Positions 16,522-24,493 of a stretch of DNA of 64,000 bases are shown here, one piece after another. The notes under the pieces are model-generated. The model ran no database searches and was not told where the DNA came from. It was given only the letters and a program-made list of their open reading frames with translations. Numbering within the stretch: position 1 is the stretch's first letter; each line of letters opens with the position of its first letter. Source of the DNA: Carboxydocella thermautotrophica (GTDB taxonomy: Bacteria; Bacillota; GCA-003054495; Carboxydocellales; Carboxydocellaceae); contig CP028514.1 in NCBI GenBank assembly GCA_003054495.1, positions 298,501 through 362,500 of the forward strand, read 5' to 3'. The translations under genes and the position numbers were made by a program.

Positions 16522-16554
16522 GGAATTAAGCTAGTGAGATTGGGGGGACTAAAT

Positions 16555-16914
16555 TTGGCAGAAAAGAAAATTTTAATTGTGGATGTCCAGGTAGGAATTC
16601 GCATGTTAATGCGAGAAGCGCTCAAGGATTTAACCAGTCAGCTGGAAATGGCAGCTAGCGGCCAGGAAGCGATTGAAAAATTTCTTAGTTTTCAGCCAGA
16701 CATCATGTTGATTGACTTGAAAATGCCGGGGATGAATGGTTTGGAAGTTTTAGAAGCATTGCAGGATAAACGCGAAAAATGTCGAATTATCTTAATGACG
16801 GCATACGGGGAGCTAGATGTGATGTCCCAGGTGCCTAAAATAGGCATTGATGAGTATTTGACCAAACCTTTTGATATCAACGAGTTGCGCCAGATCATAA
16901 CCAGATACCTGTGA
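16555..16914 (+). CDS. spo0F: Spo0F-like sporulation response regulator with altered acidic pocket
   Basis: A 119-residue stand-alone receiver domain from a TTG start (GGGGGG 7 bases upstream). Numbering matches B. subtilis Spo0F: D10, phosphoacceptor D54 in LIDLKMPGMNG, T82 in ILMTAYGELD and K104 in TKPFDI are conserved. Residue 11, normally Asp and a Mg2+ ligand, is Val (codon gtc). Spo0F passes phosphate from sporulation kinases to Spo0B in the phosphorelay. The sigma-H promoter and the neighbouring fba gene agree with the Bacillus locus. Loss of D11 may weaken phosphorylation. Confidence 0.85.
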   Translation: MAEKKILIVDVQVGIRMLMREALKDLTSQLEMAASGQEAIEKFLSFQPDIMLIDLKMPGMNGLEVLEALQDKREKCRIILMTAYGELDVMSQVPKIGIDEYLTKPFDINELRQIITRYL

Positions 16915-17008
16915 TAGTGGGACAAAATTTTTATGGGTGGGACCAAAAACGTAGCAGGAATTTGGGGGTTGATGGCGAATACTCAATTTCGAGTGAGGTG
17001 TAAAAGCA

Positions 17009-17680
17009 ATGGTCATTACAACCCAGGCCAGTGTTGCGATCAGGTGTCCTGCCTGTGGACGGCTGGAACTGCATAGTTTGTCGCTTTTTCAACTGAATAA
17101 GGGTCAGAGCCTGGAAATTTTCTGTTCCTGCGGAGCACGGGTAGCAACTTTTAAGATGAAAAAAGGACAGGAAGTTTATTTGCAGGTGGATTGTGTCCTC
17201 TGTGATGCCAAACATCTCTACCAGTTCCACCGCAAACAGGTATGGGGCAAGAAGGTGCTGAACCTGATCTGTGCTGACAGCAAACTGGATCTGGGGCACC
17301 TGGGCCCGAAAGAGCAGGTAGCCCGCCTGGTGAAAAACCACGAGGCCGAGTTGCTGAAATTGCTGCAGGAGATAGAGGATGCCGACTATTTTCGGGCCCC
17401 GGAAGTGATGTTACAGGCGGTCAGTTATCTGCAGGACCTGGCGGTAGATGGGGCGGTTTATTGCAGTTGTGGCAATCCCCATATCGGCATGGATCTTCTG
17501 CCTGACCGAATAGAACTGCATTGCCGGGATTGTGATGCGGTAGGGGTAGTTTATGTGGAGAATGAACAGGAATTAGCTGCTATCAAAAGCCTAAAGGAAG
17601 TAGAATTGACTGCCGGCAGCCTGTCAATTATTGAACCGCCGCTGTTTTCTCCCTATCCCCAGGGACAAACCAAAAAATAA
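17009..17680 (+). CDS. Multi-zinc-ribbon protein of unknown function
   Basis: 223 residues, not recognised as a named family. Cysteine pairs occur as CPAC, CSC, CVLC, CSC and CRDC, which suggests two or three zinc ribbons, with a helical segment (about 95-145) in the middle. GTGAGGTG lies 8 bases before the ATG. No signal peptide or membrane segment is seen. It lies between spo0F and fba, which are adjacent in B. subtilis, so it is an extra gene in that block. A terminator follows. Confidence 0.75.
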   Translation: MVITTQASVAIRCPACGRLELHSLSLFQLNKGQSLEIFCSCGARVATFKMKKGQEVYLQVDCVLCDAKHLYQFHRKQVWGKKVLNLICADSKLDLGHLGPKEQVARLVKNHEAELLKLLQEIEDADYFRAPEVMLQAVSYLQDLAVDGAVYCSCGNPHIGMDLLPDRIELHCRDCDAVGVVYVENEQELAAIKSLKEVELTAGSLSIIEPPLFSPYPQGQTKK

Positions 17681-17707
17681 GCATAGAAGAGTTTGGGCTG
17701 GTCATAT

Positions 17708-17745
17708 ACTAAACTTGCAGGGACAAGTTTAGTATTTTCCTTTTT
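17708..17745 (+). terminator. Intrinsic terminator upstream of fba
   Basis: ACTAAACTTG (17708-17717) pairs perfectly with CAAGTTTAGT (17724-17733), then a T-rich tract. It separates the zinc-ribbon gene from fba. Confidence 0.8.
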
Positions 17746-17779
17746 CAGCCTATTTAAAAATATTAAGGAGGTTATCCGT

Positions 17780-18634
17780 ATGGCACTGGTACCGATTACC
17801 GAACTACTGAAAGAGGCAGAAGCTGGCGGATATGCCGTCGGTGCCTTTAACTGCAACAACATGGAAATTGTCCAGGCGATCATCGCTGCAGCTGAAGCGG
17901 AAAAGGCTCCGGTTATCATGCAGGCCAGTCAGGGAGCCATCAAATATGCTGGATTGGATTACATAGTGGCAATGGCCAGAACAGCAGCGGAAAAAGCTAC
18001 TGTGCCGGTGGCCCTGCATCTGGACCATGGCACCAGCTTCGAACAGGTGATGAAATGCATCCGGGCGGGCTTTTCGTCCGTCATGATCGATGGTTCCAAA
18101 TTACCCCTGGAAGAAAATATTGCTCTTACCAAAAAAGTTATTGACGTGGCCCATGCAGTAGGTGTTTCCGTAGAAGCGGAACTGGGTAAAATCGGTGGTA
18201 CTGAGGATGATATCTCTGTAGATGAAAAAGAGGCTTTGTTCACCGACCCGGAAGAAGCCCGCATTTTTGTAGAGCGCACCGGCGTAGATGCTCTGGCTGT
18301 GGCTATCGGTACTGCCCATGGTCAGTACAAGGGAGTGCCCAGGCTGGATTTTGAGCGGTTGAAGAAAATTCGCTCCCTGGTAAATGTTCCCATCGTTTTG
18401 CATGGTTCTTCCGGTGTACCTGATGAAGCCATCCAGGAAGCCATCCGTCTGGGGGTGCGCAAGGTAAATATTGACACCAATATCCGGGAAGCCTTCGTCG
18501 CCGCCATGCGGGAAGTGCTGGCTCGGGATGAAAAGGAAATTGATCCGCGCAAGGTGCTGACTCCGGCCAGGGAAGCGGCTATTGAAGTAATCCGGGAAAA
18601 AATACGGGTATTCGGGAGCAGTGGTAAAGCATGA
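17780..18634 (+). CDS. fba: Class II fructose-1,6-bisphosphate aldolase
   Basis: 284 residues from the ATG at 17780 behind AAGGAGG. Zinc ligands lie in [10 protein letters not shown], the conserved [12 protein letters not shown] and in [11 protein letters not shown]. It interconverts fructose-1,6-bisphosphate with the two triose phosphates. It overlaps the transaldolase-like gene by 4 bases (ATGA). spo0F-fba-tal order is as in B. subtilis. Confidence 0.95.
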   Translation: MALVPITELLKEAEAGGYAVGAFNCNNMEIVQAIIAAAEAEKAPVIMQASQGAIKYAGLDYIVAMARTAAEKATVPVALHLDHGTSFEQVMKCIRAGFSSVMIDGSKLPLEENIALTKKVIDVAHAVGVSVEAELGKIGGTEDDISVDEKEALFTDPEEARIFVERTGVDALAVAIGTAHGQYKGVPRLDFERLKKIRSLVNVPIVLHGSSGVPDEAIQEAIRLGVRKVNIDTNIREAFVAAMREVLARDEKEIDPRKVLTPAREAAIEVIREKIRVFGSSGKA

Positions 18635-19278
18635 GATTGTTTATTGATACAGCCAATATCGAAGAAATTAAAGCAGCTAACGATTTAGGAGTCATTGCCG
18701 GAGTTACCACTAACCCGTCCTTGATTGCCAGAGAAGGACGAAATTTCGAAGAGGTAGTACGGGAAATCTGCGCTATTGTGGATGGGCCCATCAGTGCCGA
18801 GGTAATCAGCACTGAAGCGGAAGGGATGCTGGTTGAAGCCCGGCAGCTGGCAGCTATTCATCCCAATATCGTGATCAAAATCCCCATGACCGGCGAAGGT
18901 TTGAAAGCGGTTAAGGTGCTGGCTAAAGAAGGGATTCGCACCAATGTCACTCTGATTTTTTCCGCCAGCCAGGCCTTGCTGGCTGCCCTGGCGGGGGCCA
19001 CTTATGTCAGCCCCTTTGTCGGGCGCCTGGATGATATCAGCCATGATGGTATCCAGCTGATTGCCGATATCGCTGCCATTTTCGACTTGCACGGACTGGA
19101 AACGGAAATCATCGCTGCTTCCATCCGTCATCCCATGCATGTAGTTGAGGCAGCCAAAGCGGGTGCCCATATTGCCACCATCCCATACGGGGTATTGCAA
19201 CAAATGCTGAAGCATCCATTGACTGACATCGGGATTCAGAAGTTCCTGGCCGACTGGCAAAAGGTAGCAGGCAAGTAA
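18631..19278 (+). CDS. fsa: Fructose-6-phosphate aldolase / TalC-type transaldolase
   Basis: 215 residues, the length of the short FSA/TalC class. It starts [13 protein letters not shown], has GVTTNPSLI, and the Schiff-base lysine in [10 protein letters not shown]. Members act either as transaldolase (pentose-phosphate pathway) or fructose-6-phosphate aldolase; transaldolase is more likely for Firmicutes in this position. It is translationally coupled to fba. Confidence 0.9.
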   Translation: MRLFIDTANIEEIKAANDLGVIAGVTTNPSLIAREGRNFEEVVREICAIVDGPISAEVISTEAEGMLVEARQLAAIHPNIVIKIPMTGEGLKAVKVLAKEGIRTNVTLIFSASQALLAALAGATYVSPFVGRLDDISHDGIQLIADIAAIFDLHGLETEIIAASIRHPMHVVEAAKAGAHIATIPYGVLQQMLKHPLTDIGIQKFLADWQKVAGK

Positions 19279-19281
19279 AAT

Positions 19282-19318
19282 AAGGCCCTTCCCCGCGGGG
19301 AAGAGGCCTTTTTTGTTT
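19282..19318 (+). terminator. Intrinsic terminator after fba-fsa
   Basis: GC-rich stem AAGGCC-c-TTCCCC with GGGGAA-ga-GGCCTT around a small loop, followed by six T residues. Confidence 0.9.
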
Positions 19319-19631
19319 TAGGAAATTATGCTTTAAGGCTTGATGTGGATAACTTAGAGTGTTAAGGTAGAAATATGAGGACAAGTGATGAAAGAAAAGA
19401 GACAAGCAATAAAGATAGTAGACATACTCAAGAACCATTGAAAGTGTCATTAAAGCAGTAGAAAAAGCCAGTTTTTCCGCTTATTTCGAGAGTTTGCTTG
19501 GTTTTCAGACATGCGAAAGTTGAGTTAGTAAATTATGAGTCCTGTTTGCTTTTGACTGCAGGCAGTTTTTTGTTTTTCTAGATTAATATTGTTAAAATTA
19601 AAAAAGTTCTAGGAGAGGAGGGAGGAGAACT
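19319..19631. other. Gene-free AT-rich boundary of the first island
   Basis: 313 bp without a supported gene. Composition drops to AT-rich here and stays so to about 26.2 kb. Only very short open frames (for example from 19375 and 19388) are seen, without ribosome-binding sites of note. The segment must hold the promoter of the sensor kinase gene, but no clear -35/-10 pair was identified. A GAGGAGGGAGGAG ribosome-binding site lies at its end. Confidence 0.5.
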
Positions 19632-21506
19632 TTGAAAAAAATATATTCTAAGGGCTTAATTTTTCAGATTTTAGTTTTAATAGGAATGGTATTGTTGATA
19701 ACATCAGTTCTGTCTTTTTTTATACTTTGGGAAATAAATCAAACACAAAAAGTTTTATTAGAGCAACAGAAAAGTAATCTTAATAAGATTTTAGAAATAG
19801 TTATCTCTAAAACGATTCCATTATATGAATTTAAAAAGACCAATTTTAAAATAATTGGAAAGAAACAGAAAAAAATAAATATAACTGTACCTAAGATTAG
19901 CATATCAAAACCATTTGGATTAGAAATTAAAAAAGTTATAGATTCTATTAGTAATAACTTTCCTAAAACAGAGATTGGATTTTATTCTTTAGAAAATCAG
20001 ATTATTATAAGTAATAGTCTGCCTGGCGAGATTTCTTTAATTGAAACTTTTACACCAAATCAACAAAATATTTTTATAAATGTAATTAGAAGTAGAAATA
20101 AAATAATAAGAGTAAATAATCAGAACGGTAGTATAGAGGGTTATTCACCTGTTTATGTAAACGGTAAAATTATTGGTGTAGTTTGGGTACGAGAAAATTT
20201 ACAACCATCAATACAAAATCTTGAAAATAGCAGGAATAAAATTTATAAAATAATTATATTAGGTTTTTTAGTTGGTATTAGTGGTAGTGTTTTTTTAATA
20301 AATAATTTTGAAAAAGAGGTAAAAAAAATAAAATATGGCCTGTCACAGTTAAAACAAAATTTAAATACTTTTATACCTGTTAGTGTAGGCCCGATAGGTG
20401 AGATCGCCAAAGCAATTAATAGTTTATCTGAAGAATTAAGAAGAGTTTATGGTTATAACAAAATAATATTAAATAGTATTGATGAAGGAATATTGGCATT
20501 GGATTTTGACAAGAAAATAATTTTAATTAATAGAGCTTTTATAAACATATTACAGATAAACCCGGTTATTGAAATGAACAATAAAAAGTATACTGAAATA
20601 ATAATTGAAGATGAAATTAAACAGGTGATAGATGAAACGTATAAATATGAACAAGGAATAAAAGATAAAAAAATAACATTAACAAATAGAGCAAAACAAC
20701 AAATAGATTTATTGATAGGAACAGCAATATTAAAAGATTTCAATGAAAAATTCTTGGGTATAGCTTTAACAATAAGAGATATAACTGAAAGAGAAAAAAT
20801 GCTTAGCATTATCAGACGAAGTGAAAGGTTAACATCTTTAGGGACGCTAGTGGCTGGGGTTGCTCATGAAATTCGCAATCCTCTTACTGCGATACATGGT
20901 TATATTCAATTTTGGCTAAAAAAAGGAAATCAAATTCCTAGTCAAAAAGCTTTAAAAACGATAACTAGAGAGATTGAACGTTTAAATAACCTGGTTGAAA
21001 AACTGCTTTTTTTTGCTAAACCACAACAGATAAATCTGATAGAACAAAATGTAAATCATATAATTAAAAAAGTTTTGGCTTTTGTCCAAGAAATTATTCC
21101 AACTTCTATAAAAATAAAAATTGATTTACAGCAAAATTTACCCTTGATTAGATGTGATGAAAGTCAACTGGAAATTGTTTTTAATAATATAATTTACAAT
21201 GCTATACAAGCTATGCCAGATGGTGGGACATTACATATTACTACCTGGTTTGATGAAAAACAGCAAGCCATAAAAATTAGTTTTAAAGATACTGGAGTGG
21301 GCATACCAACTCAGTTATACTCTAGGTTATTTGATCCTTTTTTTACTACAAAACCTAAAGGTATGGGATTAGGTTTGGCTATCGCATATGAAATTGTAAA
21401 AAATCATGGTGGGGAAATAGAAGTTCATAGTATGGAAAATAAAGGCAGTGAATTTGTTGTAATATTATCCTTAAACCACCCTGTTCCCCAAGAGTGTTGG
21501 GAATAA
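19632..21506 (+). CDS. NtrB-like sensor histidine kinase with extracytoplasmic domain
   Basis: 624 residues from a TTG start behind a strong ribosome-binding site. Order: membrane segment (about 12-33), extracytoplasmic sensor region (34-205), second membrane segment (206-226), linker, PAS domain (about 275-390), HisKA with the phospho-histidine in AGVAHEIRNPLTAIHG near residue 411, and HATPase_c with NAIQAMPDGG, DTGVGIP and GMGLGLAIAYEIVKNHGG. The family phosphorylates NtrC-type regulators; one is encoded 547 bp downstream. Codon usage is strongly AT-biased (AAA, ATA, TTA), unlike the surrounding genes, a sign of transfer. The sensed signal is unknown. Confidence 0.88.
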   Translation: MKKIYSKGLIFQILVLIGMVLLITSVLSFFILWEINQTQKVLLEQQKSNLNKILEIVISKTIPLYEFKKTNFKIIGKKQKKINITVPKISISKPFGLEIKKVIDSISNNFPKTEIGFYSLENQIIISNSLPGEISLIETFTPNQQNIFINVIRSRNKIIRVNNQNGSIEGYSPVYVNGKIIGVVWVRENLQPSIQNLENSRNKIYKIIILGFLVGISGSVFLINNFEKEVKKIKYGLSQLKQNLNTFIPVSVGPIGEIAKAINSLSEELRRVYGYNKIILNSIDEGILALDFDKKIILINRAFINILQINPVIEMNNKKYTEIIIEDEIKQVIDETYKYEQGIKDKKITLTNRAKQQIDLLIGTAILKDFNEKFLGIALTIRDITEREKMLSIIRRSERLTSLGTLVAGVAHEIRNPLTAIHGYIQFWLKKGNQIPSQKALKTITREIERLNNLVEKLLFFAKPQQINLIEQNVNHIIKKVLAFVQEIIPTSIKIKIDLQQNLPLIRCDESQLEIVFNNIIYNAIQAMPDGGTLHITTWFDEKQQAIKISFKDTGVGIPTQLYSRLFDPFFTTKPKGMGLGLAIAYEIVKNHGGEIEVHSMENKGSEFVVILSLNHPVPQECWE

Positions 21507-21516
21507 ATCACAAATA

Positions 21517-21596
21517 AACGGCCGATGATGGCGGCAGCGTATAAACGCCCACCGCAAGAGGCCATTATACACCACGCTCCTTTTCGCCTGTCAAGG
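21517..21596 (-). repeat. 80-bp repeat, copy 1, with minus-strand promoter-like pair
   Basis: This GC-richer segment resembles 54884-54965 at roughly three of four positions. On the minus strand both copies keep TTGACA (here 21594-21589) and a -10-like hexamer (TATAAT, 21569-21564) with the same 19-base spacer, followed by a conserved GC-rich stretch. It points back into the end of the sensor kinase gene. What it transcribes, if anything, is not evident. Confidence 0.6.
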
Positions 21597-22053
21597 GCGA
21601 GCGGAGCTGCTGTGTGGCCCTTGTCAGGCTCAAGACCGCGGCGTCAGGGGCAGTCAGGCGGTGTGCGGAAAGGAATGATTCTGTTTTTCTTGCTTAATCA
21701 ATAAAGATTAGCACTTTGACAACCAGGAGTCGGGATAGTCAGGCTAACATCCATTCGGGCTAAGACCCTGTAAAGGAGCATTTCTGACATTCCACCTCCA
21801 GTGCAGGCAGAACGAGGGAAATTAGGGCAAAGACCCTGTGAGACATGGGAGGGTTGCCGCTGGAGAATATGTGGAATTCTACCGACCAGATATTGTAAAA
21901 TGCATAAGCGGTCTGGTTGTGGTTACCCATATTCATCCAAGATTATGCACTGCCGTTATAATCAGCCAAATGGTTGGTTATTGTCAAAGTGAAATCTGAG
22001 ATTAAGCGAGAAAAACGGAGAAATTTAAAACCTTATGAAGGAGGGATCAGTAC
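21597..22053. other. Structured gene-free gap between sensor kinase and response regulator
   Basis: About 460 bp with no convincing gene but much pairing potential. TTCCAC-CTCCAG (near 21790) can pair with CTGGAG...GTGGAA (near 21870), enclosing GGCA/TGCC and an AGGG-CAAAG-A-CCCT hairpin; AAGACCCTGT occurs twice; TGCATAA and TTATGCA flank a further ACCAGA/TCTGGT stem near 21900-21950. GC content is higher than in the flanking genes. It matches no riboswitch class I could recall. A cysteine-rich open frame (21801-21992) lacks a ribosome-binding site. Confidence 0.5.
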
Positions 22054-23400
22054 ATGAATATATTAATAGTTGATGATGAAGATAGTGTGCTTGATTTTTT
22101 AGAAGAAGTACTTGAGGAAGAAGGTTATAAAGTTTTCAAGGCTGTAAACGGGCAGTTGGCTTTGGAATTAATAAACAAGCATCAAATTAGTGTAGTATTG
22201 ATGGATATAAAAATGCCAGGTTTAAGCGGTTTTGATATTTTAAAGAAAATACAAAATGAAAACAAAAACATTAATGTAATTCTAATGACTGCCTATTCTA
22301 CAACAGAATTAGCAATTCAGGCTATGAAGCTGGGGGCATTTGACTATATTGTTAAACCTTTTAACATTGAGGAATTATTATTAATAATCAAAAAAGCATT
22401 AGAAATGCAACAATTAGCTAGTGAAATAAAAGAGTTACGTTTGCAACTAGAACAGGTTTATCAACCAGAAACAATTATAGGAAATAGTTCAGCTATGCAA
22501 GAGGTTTATAAAATTATAGGTAAGGTTGCTAACACAAATGCTACTGTCTTAATAACTGGAGAAAGCGGAACAGGTAAAGAATTAGTAGCCAAAGCAATTC
22601 ATTTCAATAGTAACCGTCATAATGGACCATTTATTAAAGTAAACTGTGCAGCTCTACCAGAAAATTTATTAGAAAGTGAATTATTTGGTCATGAACGTGG
22701 AGCATTTACGGGTGCAGTTAGTAAAAAATATGGATTATTTGAACTGGCGAATAATGGAAGTATTTTTTTGGATGAAATTGGGGAGATAAGTTTACCTATT
22801 CAGGCTAAATTATTGAGAGTTTTACAGGAAAAAGAAATTCAACGAGTGGGTGGAACTGAATCAATTAAAATAGATGTAAGGATTATTGCTGCAACAAATA
22901 AAAATTTGGAGAGAATGATAAAAGAGGGTAGTTTCCGAGAAGATTTATATTTTAGATTAAATGTTATTCCTATCTTTTTACCTCCGTTAAGAGAACGCAA
23001 GGAAGATATACCACAATTGGTACAATATTTTTTGAATAAATATAGCATTGAATTTAACAAAAAAATTAAGGGTATATCTAATGATGCGCTGAGGATTTTG
23101 CAAAATTATGATTGGCCTGGAAATATAAGGGAATTAGAAAACGTTTGTGAAAGAGCGGTAATTATGACACAATCAAATATAATTTTGCCAGAACATTTAC
23201 CTATAAATTTAACAGATTTTGAAATTGAAAACGATTTTAAGCATTTGCCTCTTAAAGAGATAATTGCTGATATTGAAAAAAAGATAATATTAAAGGTTTT
23301 AGAGGAAACTAATTGGAATAGAACTTTAGCGGCAAAAAAACTTGGGCTTAATAGACGTTCTTTATATGCTAAGATGAAAGAGCATAAATTACAGGATTAA
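22054..23400 (+). CDS. NtrC-type sigma-54-dependent response regulator
   Basis: 448 residues: receiver domain (1-120, phosphoacceptor in VVLMDIKMPG near residue 52), AAA+ sigma-54 activation domain (about 145-370, Walker A GESGTGKE and the sigma-54 contact loop GAFTGA near 216), and a Fis-type helix-turn-helix (about 400-448, AAKKLGLNRRSLYAKMKEH). GAAGGAGGGA precedes the ATG. It shares the AT-rich codon usage of the upstream kinase and should be its partner. A sigma-54 promoter lies just downstream, in front of a small secreted-protein gene, which is its likely target. Confidence 0.92.
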   Translation: MNILIVDDEDSVLDFLEEVLEEEGYKVFKAVNGQLALELINKHQISVVLMDIKMPGLSGFDILKKIQNENKNINVILMTAYSTTELAIQAMKLGAFDYIVKPFNIEELLLIIKKALEMQQLASEIKELRLQLEQVYQPETIIGNSSAMQEVYKIIGKVANTNATVLITGESGTGKELVAKAIHFNSNRHNGPFIKVNCAALPENLLESELFGHERGAFTGAVSKKYGLFELANNGSIFLDEIGEISLPIQAKLLRVLQEKEIQRVGGTESIKIDVRIIAATNKNLERMIKEGSFREDLYFRLNVIPIFLPPLRERKEDIPQLVQYFLNKYSIEFNKKIKGISNDALRILQNYDWPGNIRELENVCERAVIMTQSNIILPEHLPINLTDFEIENDFKHLPLKEIIADIEKKIILKVLEETNWNRTLAAKKLGLNRRSLYAKMKEHKLQD

Positions 23401-23408
23401 AAAGATCG

Positions 23409-23456
23409 TGGGTAATTTTTGCCCAAAGGTATGGGCGAAAATTACCCATTTTTTTC
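23409..23456 (+). terminator. Intrinsic terminator of the response regulator gene
   Basis: Long stem TGGGTAATTTTTGCCC (23409-23424) with GGGCGAAAATTACCCA (23433-23448), 8-nt loop, then seven T residues. It isolates the next gene, which therefore needs its own promoter. Confidence 0.92.
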
Positions 23457-23508
23457 AAAAGTATTACAAGCAAGTCCTGTTAAATGAATAATTCGGCGAC
23501 AATTTGTT

Positions 23509-23524
23509 TTGGCATAGAATTTGC
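23509..23524 (+). promoter_or_regulatory. Sigma-54 (-24/-12) promoter
   Basis: TTGGCATAGAATTTGC fits the sigma-54 consensus TGGCAY-N5-TTGCW, with exactly 10 bases between the invariant GG (23511-23512) and GC (23523-23524). It lies 54 bp before the secreted-protein start codon and directly after the NtrC-type activator gene. Confidence 0.8.
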
Positions 23525-23577
23525 TTAAAAAATATATGCATGCCAAATAAATTTAAATTTAAAGGAGGCGTATTTTT

Positions 23578-23826
23578 ATGTTAAAAACAACCAAAAAAAT
23601 TATCTTAGTAGGCACCTTAGCCAGCTTTATAGGTTCTAGTATGGCATTTGCAGCTGCAACACCGGCAAAACCGGCAACTCCGGCAACTCCTACAACTCCT
23701 ACTAAAAAAGTTGAATTAACTGTTAAAAAACCTGTTAAAAAATCCACTAAAAAAGCGGTAAAAAAAGCAAAAAAAATAAAGGCAACTAAAAAAGGAGCAA
23801 AAAAACAAGTGAATAAGAAAAAATAA
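23578..23826 (+). CDS. Small secreted lysine-rich protein
   Basis: 82 residues with a clear signal peptide (about 1-26, ending AFA). The mature part is low complexity: an Ala-Pro-Thr stretch (ATPAKPATPATPTTPT) followed by a tail dominated by KK pairs; about 21 of 57 mature residues are lysine and only one is acidic. The tail resembles histone H1-like basic tails but no family is recognised. AAAGGAGG precedes the ATG. It has its own sigma-54 promoter and terminator, so it is a single-gene transcript probably activated by the upstream regulator. Confidence 0.75.
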   Translation: MLKTTKKIILVGTLASFIGSSMAFAAATPAKPATPATPTTPTKKVELTVKKPVKKSTKKAVKKAKKIKATKKGAKKQVNKKK

Positions 23827-23830
23827 ACAT

Positions 23831-23866
23831 AAAGAAAGGAGTCTGACTGCCAGACTCCTTTCTTTT
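23831..23866 (+). terminator. Intrinsic terminator after the lysine-rich protein
   Basis: Perfect 15-bp stem (23831-23845 with 23851-23865), 5-nt loop. Instead of a long T tract it is followed at once by the 5' end of a group II intron. Confidence 0.9.
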
Positions 23867-24493
23867 GTGCTGTACGCCCAGCATGGGCGTCATCTATAGA
23901 GTAAAAGTCTTGAACTGGGGCTGGCGAGCGCCTACCGTTAGCCAAAGGCAAGGGTGTGCTTCGCGAGGCGGAATCTGAAGGAAGCCGTAGGCAAACGCAC
24001 GGCTTGAGGTACACGAACCCAATTTGAGGCCGTTATAGTCGGATGAGTTGCCAACGCACAACAAAATCCAAAGCCGCCAAAGGCTGTAGCGGTAAACTTG
24101 GGCAAGCGCAGGAGGAAAGATGATGTTCTTATCTGAGGAGGCCTGTGGAATACGCCAAGTGATTTGGTAACCAGAGTCGAAAGATTCTACTGAATCCGCA
24201 GGAGTCAGCAGAGGCTATAGTACGCCAGTATGGGACGCCGGAAAGCGGAAGGGCCGAACCGAAAGGTGAAAAGGAACCGATGCGTTCGTACGACGAGCAC
24301 GACAGCGTCAACCATAATATACTCATGGCTCGAGTGGTCCGCAAGGTGAGAGATAAATTTGTGCTAAGGCTGATACGCGCTTATCTGAATGCCGGAGTGA
24401 TAGTGAACGGGGTCGTCCGGGAAACGGAGGAAGGAACGCCACAAGGAGGACCTTTAAGGCCTCTGTTAGCCAATATTCTACTGGATGACCTGG
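23867..24493 (+). mobile_element. Group II intron fragment (class C-like), 3'-truncated
   Basis: Begins GTGC and contains intron core stretches I recognise from bacterial group II introns (GCCCAGCATGGGCGTCATC, GGCGAGCGCCTACCGTTAGC, GAGGCGGAATCTGAAGGAAG). It starts directly behind a terminator stem, the preferred target of class C introns. The internal reverse transcriptase is reduced to a fragment, and domains V-VI are missing because an insertion sequence joins at 24492. It cannot splice or move by itself. Confidence 0.8.
24280..24493 (+). pseudogene. Group II intron reverse transcriptase/maturase remnant
   Basis: Encodes the palm-adjacent region only: SVNHNILMARVVRKVRDKF, LRLIRAYLNAGVIVNGV and EEGTPQGGPLRPLLANILLD, the conserved RT blocks 2-4. 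The start region before SVNHN does not fit intact LtrA-type proteins and the catalytic YADD block is absent, so the gene is cut at both ends. The frame then runs into the IS end. Confidence 0.82.

Noticed and set aside
19375-19461. Two short overlapping frames after the fsa terminator
   Set aside because: 28 and 17 codons, no ribosome-binding site, no recognisable motif.
21801-21992. 63-codon cysteine-rich frame between kinase and regulator
   Set aside because: GTG start without a ribosome-binding site, and it overlaps the segments that form the predicted stems. Kept only as part of the gap description.
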